A stretch of DNA of 64,000 bases from the NCBI GenBank assembly GCA_000824825.2, contig LM655169.1, positions 30,192-94,191 on the forward strand, written 5' to 3'. The position numbers and the translations under genes were made by a program. This DNA is from Mesorhizobium sp. ORS 3324. GTDB taxonomy: Bacteria; Pseudomonadota; Alphaproteobacteria; Rhizobiales; Rhizobiaceae. Numbering within the stretch: the stretch's first letter is position 1; each line of letters opens with the position of its first letter. The notes below the pieces were generated by a model. It did no database searches. It was not told where the DNA came from and saw only the letters and a list, made by a program, of their open reading frames with translations. Shown one piece after another: positions 1 through 11,571 of this stretch.

Positions 1-395
1 CGCAGATTGAGCAGGGCCTCGGAACGCTGCAGCGCCGCATTGATATCGGCGATGCGGGCCCTGAGCTCGACATTCTGCGCCGAGGTGCGCGCCCGCTCGC
101 GGATTAGGAAGATGGCCGAGACAAGCGCGGCACCCATGACGCCGACGAACATGGCAAGCTGCATCACCTCGACCGTGCTGACCGATGGTCCGGCCTGCCG
201 CGCAATGCCGGTCTCCGCATGCGCCGCAAAAGCCAGCATCGGGCCGGCGAGCGTGGAACTTGCAAGAAGCGCGCCTATGCGGGCGCGTGCACGCCATGGG
301 AAACCGCCGCCCGTCGAGGCGGAGCCGGTCGTGATCGAATCCTCATGGCCGCCGGAAACGGCCTGTCCCGCGCGTGGCGGGTTTTCCCCCGGCAT
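1..395 (-). CDS. Membrane sensor histidine kinase, N-terminal part (gene runs off the window)
   Basis: An open frame on the minus strand starts with ATG at 395 and reaches base 1 without a stop (131 codons). After a polar, Gly/Ser-rich start of about 30 residues comes a hydrophobic stretch ending LAFAAHAE that resembles a signal peptide or first membrane helix. A second helix follows around residues 80-100 (MFVGVMGAALVSAIFLIRE), then a charged, coiled-coil-like segment (RARTSAQNVELRARIADIN). This two-helix plus coil start, directly downstream of ahcY, matches the PAS-domain histidine kinase that I recall at this place in rhizobia. The kinase core lies outside the window, so the class is inferred from context. 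The plus-strand frames over the same bases look like shadows. Confidence 0.6.
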   Translation of the reverse strand, partial: MPGENPPRAGQAVSGGHEDSITTGSASTGGGFPWRARARIGALLASSTLAGPMLAFAAHAETGIARQAGPSVSTVEVMQLAMFVGVMGAALVSAIFLIRERARTSAQNVELRARIADINAALQRSEALLNL

Positions 396-583
396 GTCTT
401 GGTCCTCTTCGCCGCTTGAATACAAGACCGCCCTGATGCGTCCCCCGGCCCAACTGTCCCCGGACCGCGAATCACAACAATAGCGCCTGCCGGAATCGGC
501 GTGAAGAATCATGGGCGCAAAAAATGAAGCCGGGCGGAAAGTCAACACCCGGCTTCAATATATTGTAGATATTTTCGTTTTGG

Positions 584-1984
<1,401 letters not shown>

Positions 1985-2094
1985 GGCAGTGCTCCGGTGT
2001 GATTGTCTCAAGCCGCGCCGGCGCCGGGACGGCGCATGGAAGGGCGCGAATTGCCGGCCTGACTAGCAGATCGGTCGGCAAACGACAATGGGAC

Positions 2095-2110
2095 ATAAAG
2101 AAATCTTTAT
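2095..2110. promoter_or_regulatory. Candidate operator of a SahR-type (ArsR family) methionine-cycle regulator
   Basis: The sequence ATAAAGAAATCTTTAT has perfect 7-base arms (ATAAAGA / TCTTTAT) around AA and lies about 110 bases upstream of the ahcY start. Palindromes of this ATAAAGA type precede methionine-cycle genes in alphaproteobacteria and are assigned to the SAH-sensing repressor SahR, as I recall; the palindrome is seen directly, the regulator is inferred. Confidence 0.5.
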
Positions 2111-2280
2111 TCGTGCATGTCCTGGAAGCACCCAATGTGAAGCCGGGGACTAGTTTCCCGACACAGGGATTTTGAAAGGTTGCCGTTCCGTGAAATTAGC
2201 GCAAACGCCGGGGATTGGTTGAAGCCGCCGCAACGTCGTCATGTATGGACGGCCCTTAGTGCGGTCGATTTCGAAGACCA

Positions 2281-2371
2281 CATGACGACGGGGTGGGCGT
2301 TTCAGCCAATCTCCAAGGCATGCCACCTGCCTCGTAAACAGAGCGGACCGGTCAAAATGCCTGTGCTGGAG
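2281..2371 (+). repeat. Dispersed intergenic repeat, copy A (second copy at 31650-31739, inverted)
   Basis: About 90 bases beginning ATGACGACGGGGTGGGCG and ending CTGTGCTGGAG recur, in reverse complement and with around 10% differences, downstream of the LacI gene at 31650-31739. The repeat ends next to the ptsH stop codon. Confidence 0.75.
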
Positions 2372-2373
2372 AA

Positions 2374-2670
2374 CTAGATTTCCTCGCCGAAGCGCGAGGC
2401 GACCAGCTGCTCCAGCGCATCCATCGCCCGGCCGGCTTCCGGGCCGGTGGCGGTGACGCGGATCGAATAGCCGGGGCTTGCCGCCAGCATCATGAGGCCC
2501 ATGATCGACGTGCCGCCGACCTTCACCCCGTCCTTCTCGACATGGATGGTGGCGTCGAAGCCGCTGGCGACCTGGACGAACTTGGCCGAAGCGCGGGCAT
2601 GCAGGCCGCGCTGGTTGACGATCGGAAGCTCCCGCACCACCTCGTCCCCGTCCGGCGCATGAGCGTTCAT
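2374..2670 (-). CDS. ptsH: HPr phosphocarrier protein of the nitrogen-type PTS
   Basis: A small cytoplasmic phosphocarrier of 98 residues. The active-site histidine is H24 in NQRGLHARASAKF, and the regulatory serine is S55 in VGGTSIMGLMMLAA, the residue that HPr kinase modifies. The ATG overlaps the stop codon of manX by four bases (2667-2670), so the two are translationally coupled. With EIIA-Man and a short HPr kinase next door and no sugar permease, this is the regulatory PTS branch of alphaproteobacteria, in which HPr relays phosphate from EI-Ntr for regulation, not for sugar uptake. Symbol used in rhizobia; ptsO/npr would be equivalent. Confidence 0.93.
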   Translation of the reverse strand: MNAHAPDGDEVVRELPIVNQRGLHARASAKFVQVASGFDATIHVEKDGVKVGGTSIMGLMMLAASPGYSIRVTATGPEAGRAMDALEQLVASRFGEEI

Positions 2671-3068
2671 TTGCTGCTCAGAAGCTGGCTGGCGACGTTG
2701 ATGTATTTGCGGCCCGCGGCCTGCGCCTCGTCGAGCGCGACGGCCATGTTGTCGCCCTTGCGGACCGAGGAGAGCTTGATCAGCATCGGCAGGTTCATGC
2801 CGGCGATCACTTCGGTGCGGCCGGATTCCATCACCGAGATCGCAAGGTTGGAAGGCGTGCCGCCAAACATGTCGGTGAGCACGATCACGCCGGCCCCGGC
2901 ATCGACGCGCGCGACCGCGTCGACGATATCGGCCCTGCGCTTCTCCATGTCATCGTCGGCGCCGATCGCCACGGTTTCGAAGTTGTCCTGTGGCCCCACC
3001 ACATGTTCTACGGCATGCCGGAACTCGGTGGCGAGTTGACCGTGCGTCACGAGCACGAGTCCGATCAT
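2667..3068 (-). CDS. manX: PTS EIIA component, mannose family
   Basis: A 133-residue single-domain EIIA of the mannose/fructose/sorbose family. The phosphorylated histidine is H9 in LVLVTHGQLA, and the conserved segment VIVLTDMFGGTPSNLA follows around residues 80-95. No IIB, IIC or IID genes are near, so the protein most likely accepts phosphate from HPr as a signalling output. It overlaps ptsH by four bases and lies 164 bases downstream of hprK; that spacer shows no further gene. Confidence 0.93.
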   Translation of the reverse strand: MIGLVLVTHGQLATEFRHAVEHVVGPQDNFETVAIGADDDMEKRRADIVDAVARVDAGAGVIVLTDMFGGTPSNLAISVMESGRTEVIAGMNLPMLIKLSSVRKGDNMAVALDEAQAAGRKYINVASQLLSSK

Positions 3069-3232
3069 TCTTTGGTGGCTCCCGTCATCGCCGCTTCAAG
3101 GGCGTATCTTTTGTTCGCCAACCATTCCAGGCGGCGGGAGCGCTATCTTGTCGACGCACGGCCGGTTGACAAGCCCAAAATTGCGACGACCCGAGCCATT
3201 TTGACGCATTGCAGCAAAAAACCCGGGCCGGA

Positions 3233-3694
3233 TCATGAAAAAGGCGGGATCGACAGCCGCGCCATCACGGCTGGCAGCGCCGTGGCGGCGTTGCGCTCGG
3301 CAAGATCGATGCGCGGCACCGGACAACCCGCGACCGGCTCGCTGATTTCTTCCTGGAACCGGGACATTTCTTCCCTCGGCACCAGCCGGATATGGAGGTC
3401 GATCACGCCACCCGGCTCGAACGGTAGCGGGCTCGGAATGAAGCCCGGCACTTCGGCGAGGCCGGCGATCGCGGCCGGTGCCCGGCAGACCAGCCGCCCG
3501 TCATGCGCTGCCGCAAGCAGCCTGTCGTCGCCGATCAGCCGCGAAAACAGCCCGCGCGCCCGGCAATGGTCGATGAGCGTCAGCGCCAGCGTCGTCTTGC
3601 CGGCCCCGGATGGTCCCGTGATGAGAACGCCGCGCTCGCCGATGAGGATGGCCGTCCCATGGATGTTTTCAGGCTTGACGGCGGGATCGGGCAT
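3233..3694 (-). CDS. hprK: Short HPr kinase (HprK C-terminal domain only)
   Basis: 153 residues, about half of a Gram-positive HprK/P, corresponding to the catalytic C-terminal domain alone. The P-loop GPSGAGKT is at residues 27-34, followed by LIGDDRLL, which supplies the acidic residues of the kinase site. In alphaproteobacteria this truncated form phosphorylates HPr on the conserved serine and is physically next to a ChvG-type sensor. Here it begins 21 bases after the chvG stop, in the same direction, so it is probably cotranscribed with chvI and chvG. Confidence 0.93.
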   Translation of the reverse strand: MPDPAVKPENIHGTAILIGERGVLITGPSGAGKTTLALTLIDHCRARGLFSRLIGDDRLLAAAHDGRLVCRAPAAIAGLAEVPGFIPSPLPFEPGGVIDLHIRLVPREEMSRFQEEISEPVAGCPVPRIDLAERNAATALPAVMARLSIPPFS

Positions 3695-3715
3695 GATCGT
3701 GTCTCGAACCGCCGA

Positions 3716-5500
3716 TCAACCCTCGGCCGGCAGCGTCACCACGAAGCGCGCGCCCTTGATCTCGCCGGGCTTGGTGCCGGGGATGTTTTCCGCCGTCAGC
3801 GTGCCGCCATGCGCCTCGACGATCTGGCGGCTGATCGACAGGCCAAGGCCGGAATTCTGGCCGAAAGCCTCGCCCGCCGGCCTGTCGGTGTAGAAGCGCT
3901 CGAAGATGCGGTCGATCTTCTCGGCCCTGATACCCGGGCCGTTGTCGTCGACGGTGACGATGTTGAACTTGCCGGCCCGCGCCAGCGAGATGGTGATATG
4001 GCCGTGCTCCTCGGGAACGAAGGAGCGGGCGTTCTCGATCAGGTTGGTGATGACCTGGCCGATCCTGAGATCGTGACCGGTCACGACATAGCCTTTGACG
4101 CCCTGCGGCAGCTTGGCGACCTTGAGCTCGATCGCGACCGCCTTCTTGTTGCGCGTCGTCTCACGCGAGACCGCGATGAGGTCGGTGATGAACTTCTTCA
4201 GGTCGACCGTCGAGGCATCCTCACGCGCCAATTCGGCGTCGAGACGGGAAGCGTCGGAAATGTCGGTGATCAGCCGGTCGAGCCGCTTCACGTCGTGCTG
4301 GATGATTTCCATCAGGCGCGCGCGTGAAGCATCATTCTTGGCCAGCGGCAGCGTTTCGACAGCGCTGCGCAGCGAGGTCAGCGGGTTCTTGAGCTCATGC
4401 GAGACGTCGGCGGCGAAGCTTTCGATCGCCTCGATGCGGGCATAGAGCGCGTTGGTCATGTCGCGCACCGCGATCGACAGATTGCCGATCTCGTCCTGAC
4501 GGTCGGAGAAGTCCGGGATCTCCTCGCGGCTCTTGACGCCGCGCCGCACCCTGACGGCGGCGGCGGAAAGCCGCCGCAGCGGATTGGCGATGGTCGAGGC
4601 CAGAAGCATCGAGAGGATGGCGGTGACGAGGGCCGCGATGCCGAACACGCGCAGGATCGCCTTGCGCTCGGCCGCGACGATCTTGTCGATGTCGCCGCCC
4701 TCGGTGGAGAGCATCAGCACGCCGAGCACGGCGCGGAAGCGCTGGATCGGCACCGCGACCGAGACGATCTGCTCGCCCTGCTCGCTGACCCGCACGATGG
4801 TCGAGGGGCTGCCGGTCAGCGCCTTCACCACTTCCGGGAAGGCCGCGCCGTTGCCGCCCGGCTGCTCGTGATAGATGGGCAGGTCCTTGTTGCGGAAGAA
4901 GTCGAAGACGAATTTCTCGACGCGCTCCAAAAGGTCCGGCTGCTCGTCTTCGACGGGCGGCAAGTCGTAGCGCAGGATCTGGCCGCGCGAATAGAGGTGG
5001 CGCGAATCGAGCAGGAGGTTGGCGTCGCGGTCATAAATGCGGGCGCGCGTGCGGGTCGGCGAGATCAGCCGCCGCAGCACCGGCGCCACGCGCTCCGGAT
5101 TGATCGGGAAGTCGAGATTGTCGAGTTGGTCGGAGCCCGGCCCCAGGCTCTCGCCGGCCTGCAGCTCCAGCAATTTTTCCGGATCGATGCTGATCGAGTC
5201 GGTCTCGACCGTCGCCGAGGCTGCAATTGCGCCGGCGATGATCTCGCCTTGCGTCATCAGGCTTTCGACGCGGGCGTCGATCAGTCCATCGCGGAAGGTG
5301 TTGAGGTAGAGGATGCCGGTGACCAGCACGGCGAGGCCGGCCAGGTTGAGGAACAGGATGCGCCGCGTCAGGCTGGAGAAGATGTGATGGCCGAGGAACC
5401 GGCGCATCGGCACCGTGATCTTCGACACGAATGCGGGTACGATCCGCGACGGGCGCCTCGCCGCGCCAGTCCGCCTGCCTCGCTCTGCTTCCACTGCCAT
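3716..5500 (-). CDS. chvG: Two-component sensor histidine kinase ChvG (ExoS/BvrS type)
   Basis: 594-residue inner-membrane kinase. A membrane helix near residues 48-70 is followed by a periplasmic sensor domain of about 220 residues, a second helix (FGIAALVTAILSMLLAST), a HAMP linker, the H-box SHELKNPLTSLRSAVE near residue 370, N-box NLIENARSF, and nucleotide-binding motifs DDNGPGI and GLGLSISRQI. With ChvI it senses acid and envelope stress in rhizobia, Agrobacterium and Brucella and controls exopolysaccharide, motility and host-entry genes. ATG at 5500 was chosen over the TTG one codon earlier. It follows chvI by 116 bases, in which a tandem-like ATTCACCATT stretch is seen. Confidence 0.95.
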   Translation of the reverse strand: MAVEAERGRRTGAARRPSRIVPAFVSKITVPMRRFLGHHIFSSLTRRILFLNLAGLAVLVTGILYLNTFRDGLIDARVESLMTQGEIIAGAIAASATVETDSISIDPEKLLELQAGESLGPGSDQLDNLDFPINPERVAPVLRRLISPTRTRARIYDRDANLLLDSRHLYSRGQILRYDLPPVEDEQPDLLERVEKFVFDFFRNKDLPIYHEQPGGNGAAFPEVVKALTGSPSTIVRVSEQGEQIVSVAVPIQRFRAVLGVLMLSTEGGDIDKIVAAERKAILRVFGIAALVTAILSMLLASTIANPLRRLSAAAVRVRRGVKSREEIPDFSDRQDEIGNLSIAVRDMTNALYARIEAIESFAADVSHELKNPLTSLRSAVETLPLAKNDASRARLMEIIQHDVKRLDRLITDISDASRLDAELAREDASTVDLKKFITDLIAVSRETTRNKKAVAIELKVAKLPQGVKGYVVTGHDLRIGQVITNLIENARSFVPEEHGHITISLARAGKFNIVTVDDNGPGIRAEKIDRIFERFYTDRPAGEAFGQNSGLGLSISRQIVEAHGGTLTAENIPGTKPGEIKGARFVVTLPAEG

Positions 5501-5617
5501 CAACTAGCAGTCCCTGTTTGGTGAATGGGGAACGGAAAAATGGGCGCTTCAGATAAGACTAGGTCACAGGGTGGACCGCTCGCAACATTCACCATTCACC
5601 ATTGACTATTCACTACA

Positions 5618-6319
5618 TCAAGCTTCCCGAAACCGGTATCCGACTCCGTAGAGGGTTTCGATCATCTCAAAGTCGTCGTCGACGGCCTTGAACTTCTTGC
5701 GCAGCCGCTTGATGTGGCTGTCGATGGTGCGGTCGTCAACATAGACCTGCTCATCATAGGCCGAATCCATCAGCGCATCACGGCTTTTTACCACGCCGGG
5801 GCGCTGCGCCAACGAATGCAGGATCAGGAACTCGGTCACCGTCAGCGTCACCGGCTCGCCCTTCCAGGTGCAGGTGTGCCGCTCCTGGTCCATCACCAAC
5901 TGGCCGCGTTCGAGCGAGCGGGCCTGCTGGCTTGGCGCCTTGGCGGCCGCCTCGCGGGCGCTGGTGCGACGCAGCACCGCGCGCACCCGCTCGACCAGCA
6001 GGCGCTGCGAGAACGGTTTGCGGATGAAGTCGTCGGCGCCCATCTTGAGGCCGAACAATTCGTCGATCTCGTCGTCCTTCGAGGTCAGGAAGATCACCGG
6101 CAGGTCGGATTTCTGACGCATCCGGCGCAACAGCTCCATGCCGTCCATGCGCGGCATCTTGATGTCGAGGATGGCGAGGTTCGGCGGGCGAGCCGCCAAG
6201 CCTTCCAGCGCCGACGCACCATCTGTGTAGGTTTCGACGCGATAGCCCTCGGATTCGAGCGCGATCGAGACCGAAGTCAGAATGTTGCGGTCGTCATCGA
6301 CAAGCGCGATAGTTGCCAT
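5618..6319 (-). CDS. chvI: Two-component response regulator ChvI (OmpR family)
   Basis: 233 residues from ATG 6319: an N-terminal receiver domain ([14 protein letters not shown], phospho-acceptor D52 in [13 protein letters not shown], conserved K in RKPFSQ) and a C-terminal winged helix ([15 protein letters not shown] ... [13 protein letters not shown] ... YGVGYRF). It is the cognate regulator of ChvG. The frame extends upstream to 6400; an intermediate ATG at 6334 also has a purine-rich site before it, so a start five codons longer is possible, but the family normally begins directly before ALVDDDR. The gene is divergent from pckA, a frequent arrangement in this order. Confidence 0.95.
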   Translation of the reverse strand: MATIALVDDDRNILTSVSIALESEGYRVETYTDGASALEGLAARPPNLAILDIKMPRMDGMELLRRMRQKSDLPVIFLTSKDDEIDELFGLKMGADDFIRKPFSQRLLVERVRAVLRRTSAREAAAKAPSQQARSLERGQLVMDQERHTCTWKGEPVTLTVTEFLILHSLAQRPGVVKSRDALMDSAYDEQVYVDDRTIDSHIKRLRKKFKAVDDDFEMIETLYGVGYRFREA

Positions 6320-6662
6320 TTCAAGCGGCTCCCTCATGAGCTGTCCCTTCTGTCGTCGAGAAGGGGCTTTTGTGGACAAATTGGGTACAAAATGTGGCAT
6401 GGCCCCTCTCCGAAGTCACGGGCGGCCTGCCGCTACATACGATCGCACCCGACTAAGGGGACTGGACGAACAAAGTCTGCCAATCCTTTGGGCAACCTCT
6501 GTGAGTTTTTGCACATCTAAACGATTTAAACAACTTTCAAATTTTTTAAATCGATTAATGATTTGATATCATTTGCCTTTTCTGGTTCTGAGCCTATCTG
6601 CCCTCTACGCGGGCCTTGGAAGTCCATCGGCCAGCTGCGGCCAAATCCAGAGAGGAAAATTG
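6320..6662. other. Divergent chvI/pckA control region (343 bp)
   Basis: No gene is seen. From about 6505 to 6575 the sequence becomes AT-rich compared with its surroundings, which fits promoter DNA for pckA and/or chvI. It contains the AATCGATT-centred palindrome listed separately. pckA has a ribosome binding site AGAGGAAAA just before its ATG. Confidence 0.6.
6547..6558. promoter_or_regulatory. Candidate LacI-family (PckR-type) operator upstream of pckA
   Basis: TAAATCGATTAA has the perfect core AATCGATT with a CG centre, the usual geometry of LacI-family sites, and lies about 105 bases upstream of the pckA start. In Sinorhizobium pckA is controlled by the LacI-type PckR; the assignment here rests on that knowledge and on the palindrome, not on a matrix score. 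Confidence 0.4.
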
Positions 6663-8273
<1,611 letters not shown>

Positions 8274-8298
8274 GCGCCGGCCAAATATCTTCCTCCAG

Positions 8299-8328
8299 GG
8301 CCCGGCTTCCGCCGGGCCTTTTCTTTTT
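8299..8328 (+). terminator. Rho-independent terminator after pckA
   Basis: GGCCCGG and CCGGGCC form a perfect 7-bp stem with loop CTTCCG, followed directly by TTTTCTTTTT, 25 bases after the pckA stop. Confidence 0.9.
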
Positions 8329-8342
8329 GCCGCCGCCGCGTC

Positions 8343-8792
<450 letters not shown>

Positions 8793-8880
8793 GGCCCGAG
8801 TTCCGATCGGCGTGCCGCTTTCGGGTCGCGGAGCCGTCGCATCGGTGGCATGCTCGGGCGAATTGATCGGATCGGTACCC

Positions 8881-9537
8881 ATGCTCGTTCTGCCCAAGGG
8901 CGTTCGCCATATGCCGGGCTATCTGCCGCGCGCGGCGCAGGAAGCACTGGTCGAGGAGATCAGGCGCGTTGTGCAGGCGGCGCCGCTCTACGTGCCGGCC
9001 ATGCCGCGCAGCGGCAAGGAGATGAGCGTGCGCATGACCAATTGCGGCAGGCTCGGCTGGGTTACCGACAAGGAGCGCGGCTATCGCTACCAGCCGACGC
9101 ATCCGGTGACGGGAGAGCCCTGGCCGCCGATCCCGGAGGCGCTGCTGCAATTGTGGCGCGAGGTCTCGGCCTACCCGCATCCGCCGGAAGCCTGCCTCGT
9201 CAACTTCTATTCGAGCGAGGCCAAGATGGGCCTGCACCAGGACCGCGACGAGCAGGATTTCGCAGCGCCCGTCGTCTCGGTGTCGCTGGGCGACGACTGC
9301 CTGTTCCGGGTCGGCCAGACCACCCGCGAAGGCGCCACCAAGTCCTTCAGGCTGAAGAGCGGCGATGTCGTGGTGCTCGGCGGCGAGGGACGCCTGTCTT
9401 TCCACGGCGTCGACCGCATCTATCCCGCGACCTCGGCGCTGTTGAAGAATGGCGGCCGCATCAATCTGACGCTGCGGCGGGTGACGGTGCCGGCGGAGGC
9501 AGATCAGCCTGCCGGTAGCGGGTCGGGCCGGACATAG
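8881..9537 (+). CDS. alkB: AlkB-type 2-oxoglutarate/Fe(II) dioxygenase (DNA alkylation repair)
   Basis: 218 residues from ATG 8881 (the frame opens earlier, at 8812, but that extension has no family resemblance). It has the Fe(II) ligands H119 and D121 in MGLHQDRDE, the distal H175 in RLSFHGVDRI, and the 2-oxoglutarate arginine in INLTLRR near residue 199. AlkB removes methyl groups from 1-methyladenine and 3-methylcytosine by oxidation. Its last 34 bases overlap the convergent glycosyltransferase gene. No ada-type gene is nearby. Confidence 0.93.
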   Translation: MLVLPKGVRHMPGYLPRAAQEALVEEIRRVVQAAPLYVPAMPRSGKEMSVRMTNCGRLGWVTDKERGYRYQPTHPVTGEPWPPIPEALLQLWREVSAYPHPPEACLVNFYSSEAKMGLHQDRDEQDFAAPVVSVSLGDDCLFRVGQTTREGATKSFRLKSGDVVVLGGEGRLSFHGVDRIYPATSALLKNGGRINLTLRRVTVPAEADQPAGSGSGRT

Positions 9538-11090
9538 TCGTTGCGCAGATAGATGCGCAGGCGCCCCCGCTCGAGGAGCACGCGATAGCCGGCCAGTATG
9601 CGGTCGAAGCCGAAATGCTCGACCAGCTGGTGCGTCCAGGGGCCGTCGTCGATCTTGGTGATGATGAGGTCCGGACGCAGCCGCTCAAACGCCTGGCGCT
9701 TGCTTTCGGCGTAGCGCGTCATGATGGCTTCGTAGTGCGCCGCGCGGACGGTGTCGCCGCTGCGGGCGGCCTCCTCGTATTGGGCCGTGGCATCCTGTCC
9801 AACCCAGTCGTGAGCTTCGGCCGAAACGAATTGACCGCCGATCATGCGGGTCAGCGGATGTGCAGTATCCAGATCCGGGGTGATGATAGCGACGGTCGGC
9901 TCAAAGGTCGCCGCGCGAATGGTGGCCACCACCGCGCTGTCCGGCTTCTGAGTAGGCCAGTTCAAAACAAAGGCGACCATGATCGCCATCGATATCAATG
10001 CCGGCGGCGGTGCCGCCAGGTAAGAGAGCAATCCCGCCGACTGGCGCTTCGTTCTTGGCAAGGCAAGCAGGCAGAGATTGGCCGCGACAGCCAGGGAAAG
10101 CGCGGGATAGGCGTGATAGGGCCAGCCTTTGGCTTGGTAGAACAGCGGCAGCAAGGCGGCCGCCGATGCTGCCAGCGTTATGGCCGCCAGTTCCGGAAAC
10201 CGGCCGACCGGCCAGGACCATAGCGCGAGGAACGCCAGAAAAAACCAGGCGCAGCCGTAATAGGTCATGACATGCGCGGAGGCGCTGCCTTTCGAATAAA
10301 GTTCCACCAGCAGGGGATAGACATCGCGCAGGAATTCCGGATGGATCAGGATGACCGCGACGAGATAGGCGACGCAAATGCCGCCGATGACCCAGTGCTC
10401 CAGCGCGAAGATCGGTTTCAGGCTGCGCCGACGTGCTGCGACGAACAACGCCGAGGCCAGCACCATCACCGCATAGTAAGGCTTGACCAGCAGCAAGATG
10501 CTCCCGCAAAGCCCGGCGAGTGCCGCGATGCCGGCGCCTGGCTCGGCCTCCGCGTCCGTGCGCGCCCGCCAGGCGTGCAGCGCCAGCAGCGGCAGGAACA
10601 GCGCAACGCCCAAGTGCTCGCGCTCGCTAAAGACATTGCCCGGGAAGATCACCAGCATCGCGTAGAATGCCGGGCCCAGGCCAAACAGGGTGGCCCTCTC
10701 CGGAAATCCCGCGCGTTTGACGATTGCGCCGGAAAACGAAACCCCGACCAGCGCGATCAGATAAGTCCAGGCCTGGACCACGATTTCTGGCGCCATGCCG
10801 AGACTTCTGGCCGCGGCCACGGGGGGCAGATAGAGCCACACGCTGAAGGGGGGATTGACCTCGTGCACTTGCGCATAGAGCCGCTCACCCGAAAGCACTC
10901 GCTCGCAGACGATGATCAGCCAACTCGTATCGGGGATCGTCCCCCACCGCACCTGCCAGAGGATCGCGATAGCCAGGACAAGCATGCAAGTCGCGAGGGA
11001 GCCGGCATGCTCCATTTGCGCCCGCGCGATGGAAACGCCTGCCGGCGCATGATCCTGCGCCGCGCTCGTGACTTGCTCCGACACGCTCAT
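9504..11090 (-). CDS. Multi-spanning membrane glycosyltransferase (GT-C fold, undecided substrate)
   Basis: 528 residues from ATG 11090 with at least ten hydrophobic helices between residues 30 and 400 (for example LATCMLVLAIAILWQV) and a soluble C-terminal part of about 130 residues. The first loop carries VNPPFSVWLYLPP, in the place where GT-C enzymes such as ArnT and PMT have acidic catalytic residues. The ATG overlaps the gtrA stop (11087-11090), so it is coupled to gtrA and the GT2 gene. Together these three resemble lipid-linked sugar transfer sets: GT2 loads a polyprenyl phosphate, GtrA flips it, the GT-C protein transfers the sugar. The acceptor is not identifiable. The open frame continues upstream to 11492, but that part is a shadow. 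Confidence 0.75.
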   Translation of the reverse strand: MSVSEQVTSAAQDHAPAGVSIARAQMEHAGSLATCMLVLAIAILWQVRWGTIPDTSWLIIVCERVLSGERLYAQVHEVNPPFSVWLYLPPVAAARSLGMAPEIVVQAWTYLIALVGVSFSGAIVKRAGFPERATLFGLGPAFYAMLVIFPGNVFSEREHLGVALFLPLLALHAWRARTDAEAEPGAGIAALAGLCGSILLLVKPYYAVMVLASALFVAARRRSLKPIFALEHWVIGGICVAYLVAVILIHPEFLRDVYPLLVELYSKGSASAHVMTYYGCAWFFLAFLALWSWPVGRFPELAAITLAASAAALLPLFYQAKGWPYHAYPALSLAVAANLCLLALPRTKRQSAGLLSYLAAPPPALISMAIMVAFVLNWPTQKPDSAVVATIRAATFEPTVAIITPDLDTAHPLTRMIGGQFVSAEAHDWVGQDATAQYEEAARSGDTVRAAHYEAIMTRYAESKRQAFERLRPDLIITKIDDGPWTHQLVEHFGFDRILAGYRVLLERGRLRIYLRNDYVRPDPLPAG

Positions 11091-11485
11091 CGGCTGGCCG
11101 CCACGAAAACGAATCTTCGAAGGATGACGAAATTCAGCGCCGGCACCAGGACGGAGGACAGGGCCACCGGCACCGAGGGCGAAAGTCCGGCGGCATCGGT
11201 AAGGATCGCGGCCAGCGCGAGCGAGAGCAGGAATCCGACGGCGGTGGCGATGGCGAAGCGGGGGATTTCGAACCCGACCGCGCCATGCGACATGAACGTC
11301 ACGAACCGATGCCCGCAATAGGAAAACACCGCGCCGGCGCCGTAGCCGGCTATCGAGGCGATCGTCACCGGCGTGCCGAAGCCGTGTCGATCCGAAAGCG
11401 CCAGCGTGAGCACTGCGTAGATCAATGTCGACATGCCGCCGATCGCAGCGAACCTCAGGATGCGGGCGGGCTCCGAACGGCCCAT
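11087..11485 (-). CDS. GtrA-family membrane protein (putative polyprenyl-phosphate-sugar flippase)
   Basis: 132 residues with four membrane helices and the family start RFAAIGGMSTLIYAVL, plus GYGAGAVFSYCGHRFVTF in the middle and a basic C-terminus (NFVILRRFVF). GtrA proteins translocate sugar-loaded undecaprenyl phosphate. ATG 11485 gives the normal family N-terminus, but a GTG at 11569, three bases after the GT2 stop, would add 28 residues and would fit coupled translation; neither has a good ribosome binding site. The stop overlaps the start of the GT-C gene. Confidence 0.85.
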   Translation of the reverse strand: MGRSEPARILRFAAIGGMSTLIYAVLTLALSDRHGFGTPVTIASIAGYGAGAVFSYCGHRFVTFMSHGAVGFEIPRFAIATAVGFLLSLALAAILTDAAGLSPSVPVALSSVLVPALNFVILRRFVFVAASR

Positions 11486-11571
11486 GGCCCAAGCGATGAA
11501 CAGACCACCGGCGGAGGGCCGATCTTCGGACCTATCAAAGTTCGTTTCCGGGTTGGCAGCCTGCCTCACTG

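Larger units (their letters stand above)
1985..2373. other. ahcY upstream region (389 bp, no gene)
   Basis: This stretch between ahcY and ptsH holds the palindrome at 2095-2110 and a dispersed repeat at 2281-2371. A 65-codon plus-strand frame (2180-2377) lies mostly inside the repeat and has no recognisable product, so it is not called. ptsH and ahcY point the same way, so this region carries the ahcY promoter and the end of the pts unit. Confidence 0.6.

Noticed and set aside
1985..2094. SAM-II or SAH riboswitch before ahcY
   Set aside because: I could not build the pseudoknot or the conserved core of either class from the leader; the palindrome at 2095 is the only signal.
2180..2377. 65-codon plus-strand frame before ptsH
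   Set aside because: Most of it lies in the dispersed repeat at 2281-2371; the same repeat gives a similar peptide fragment downstream of the LacI gene, so it is repeat sequence, not a gene.
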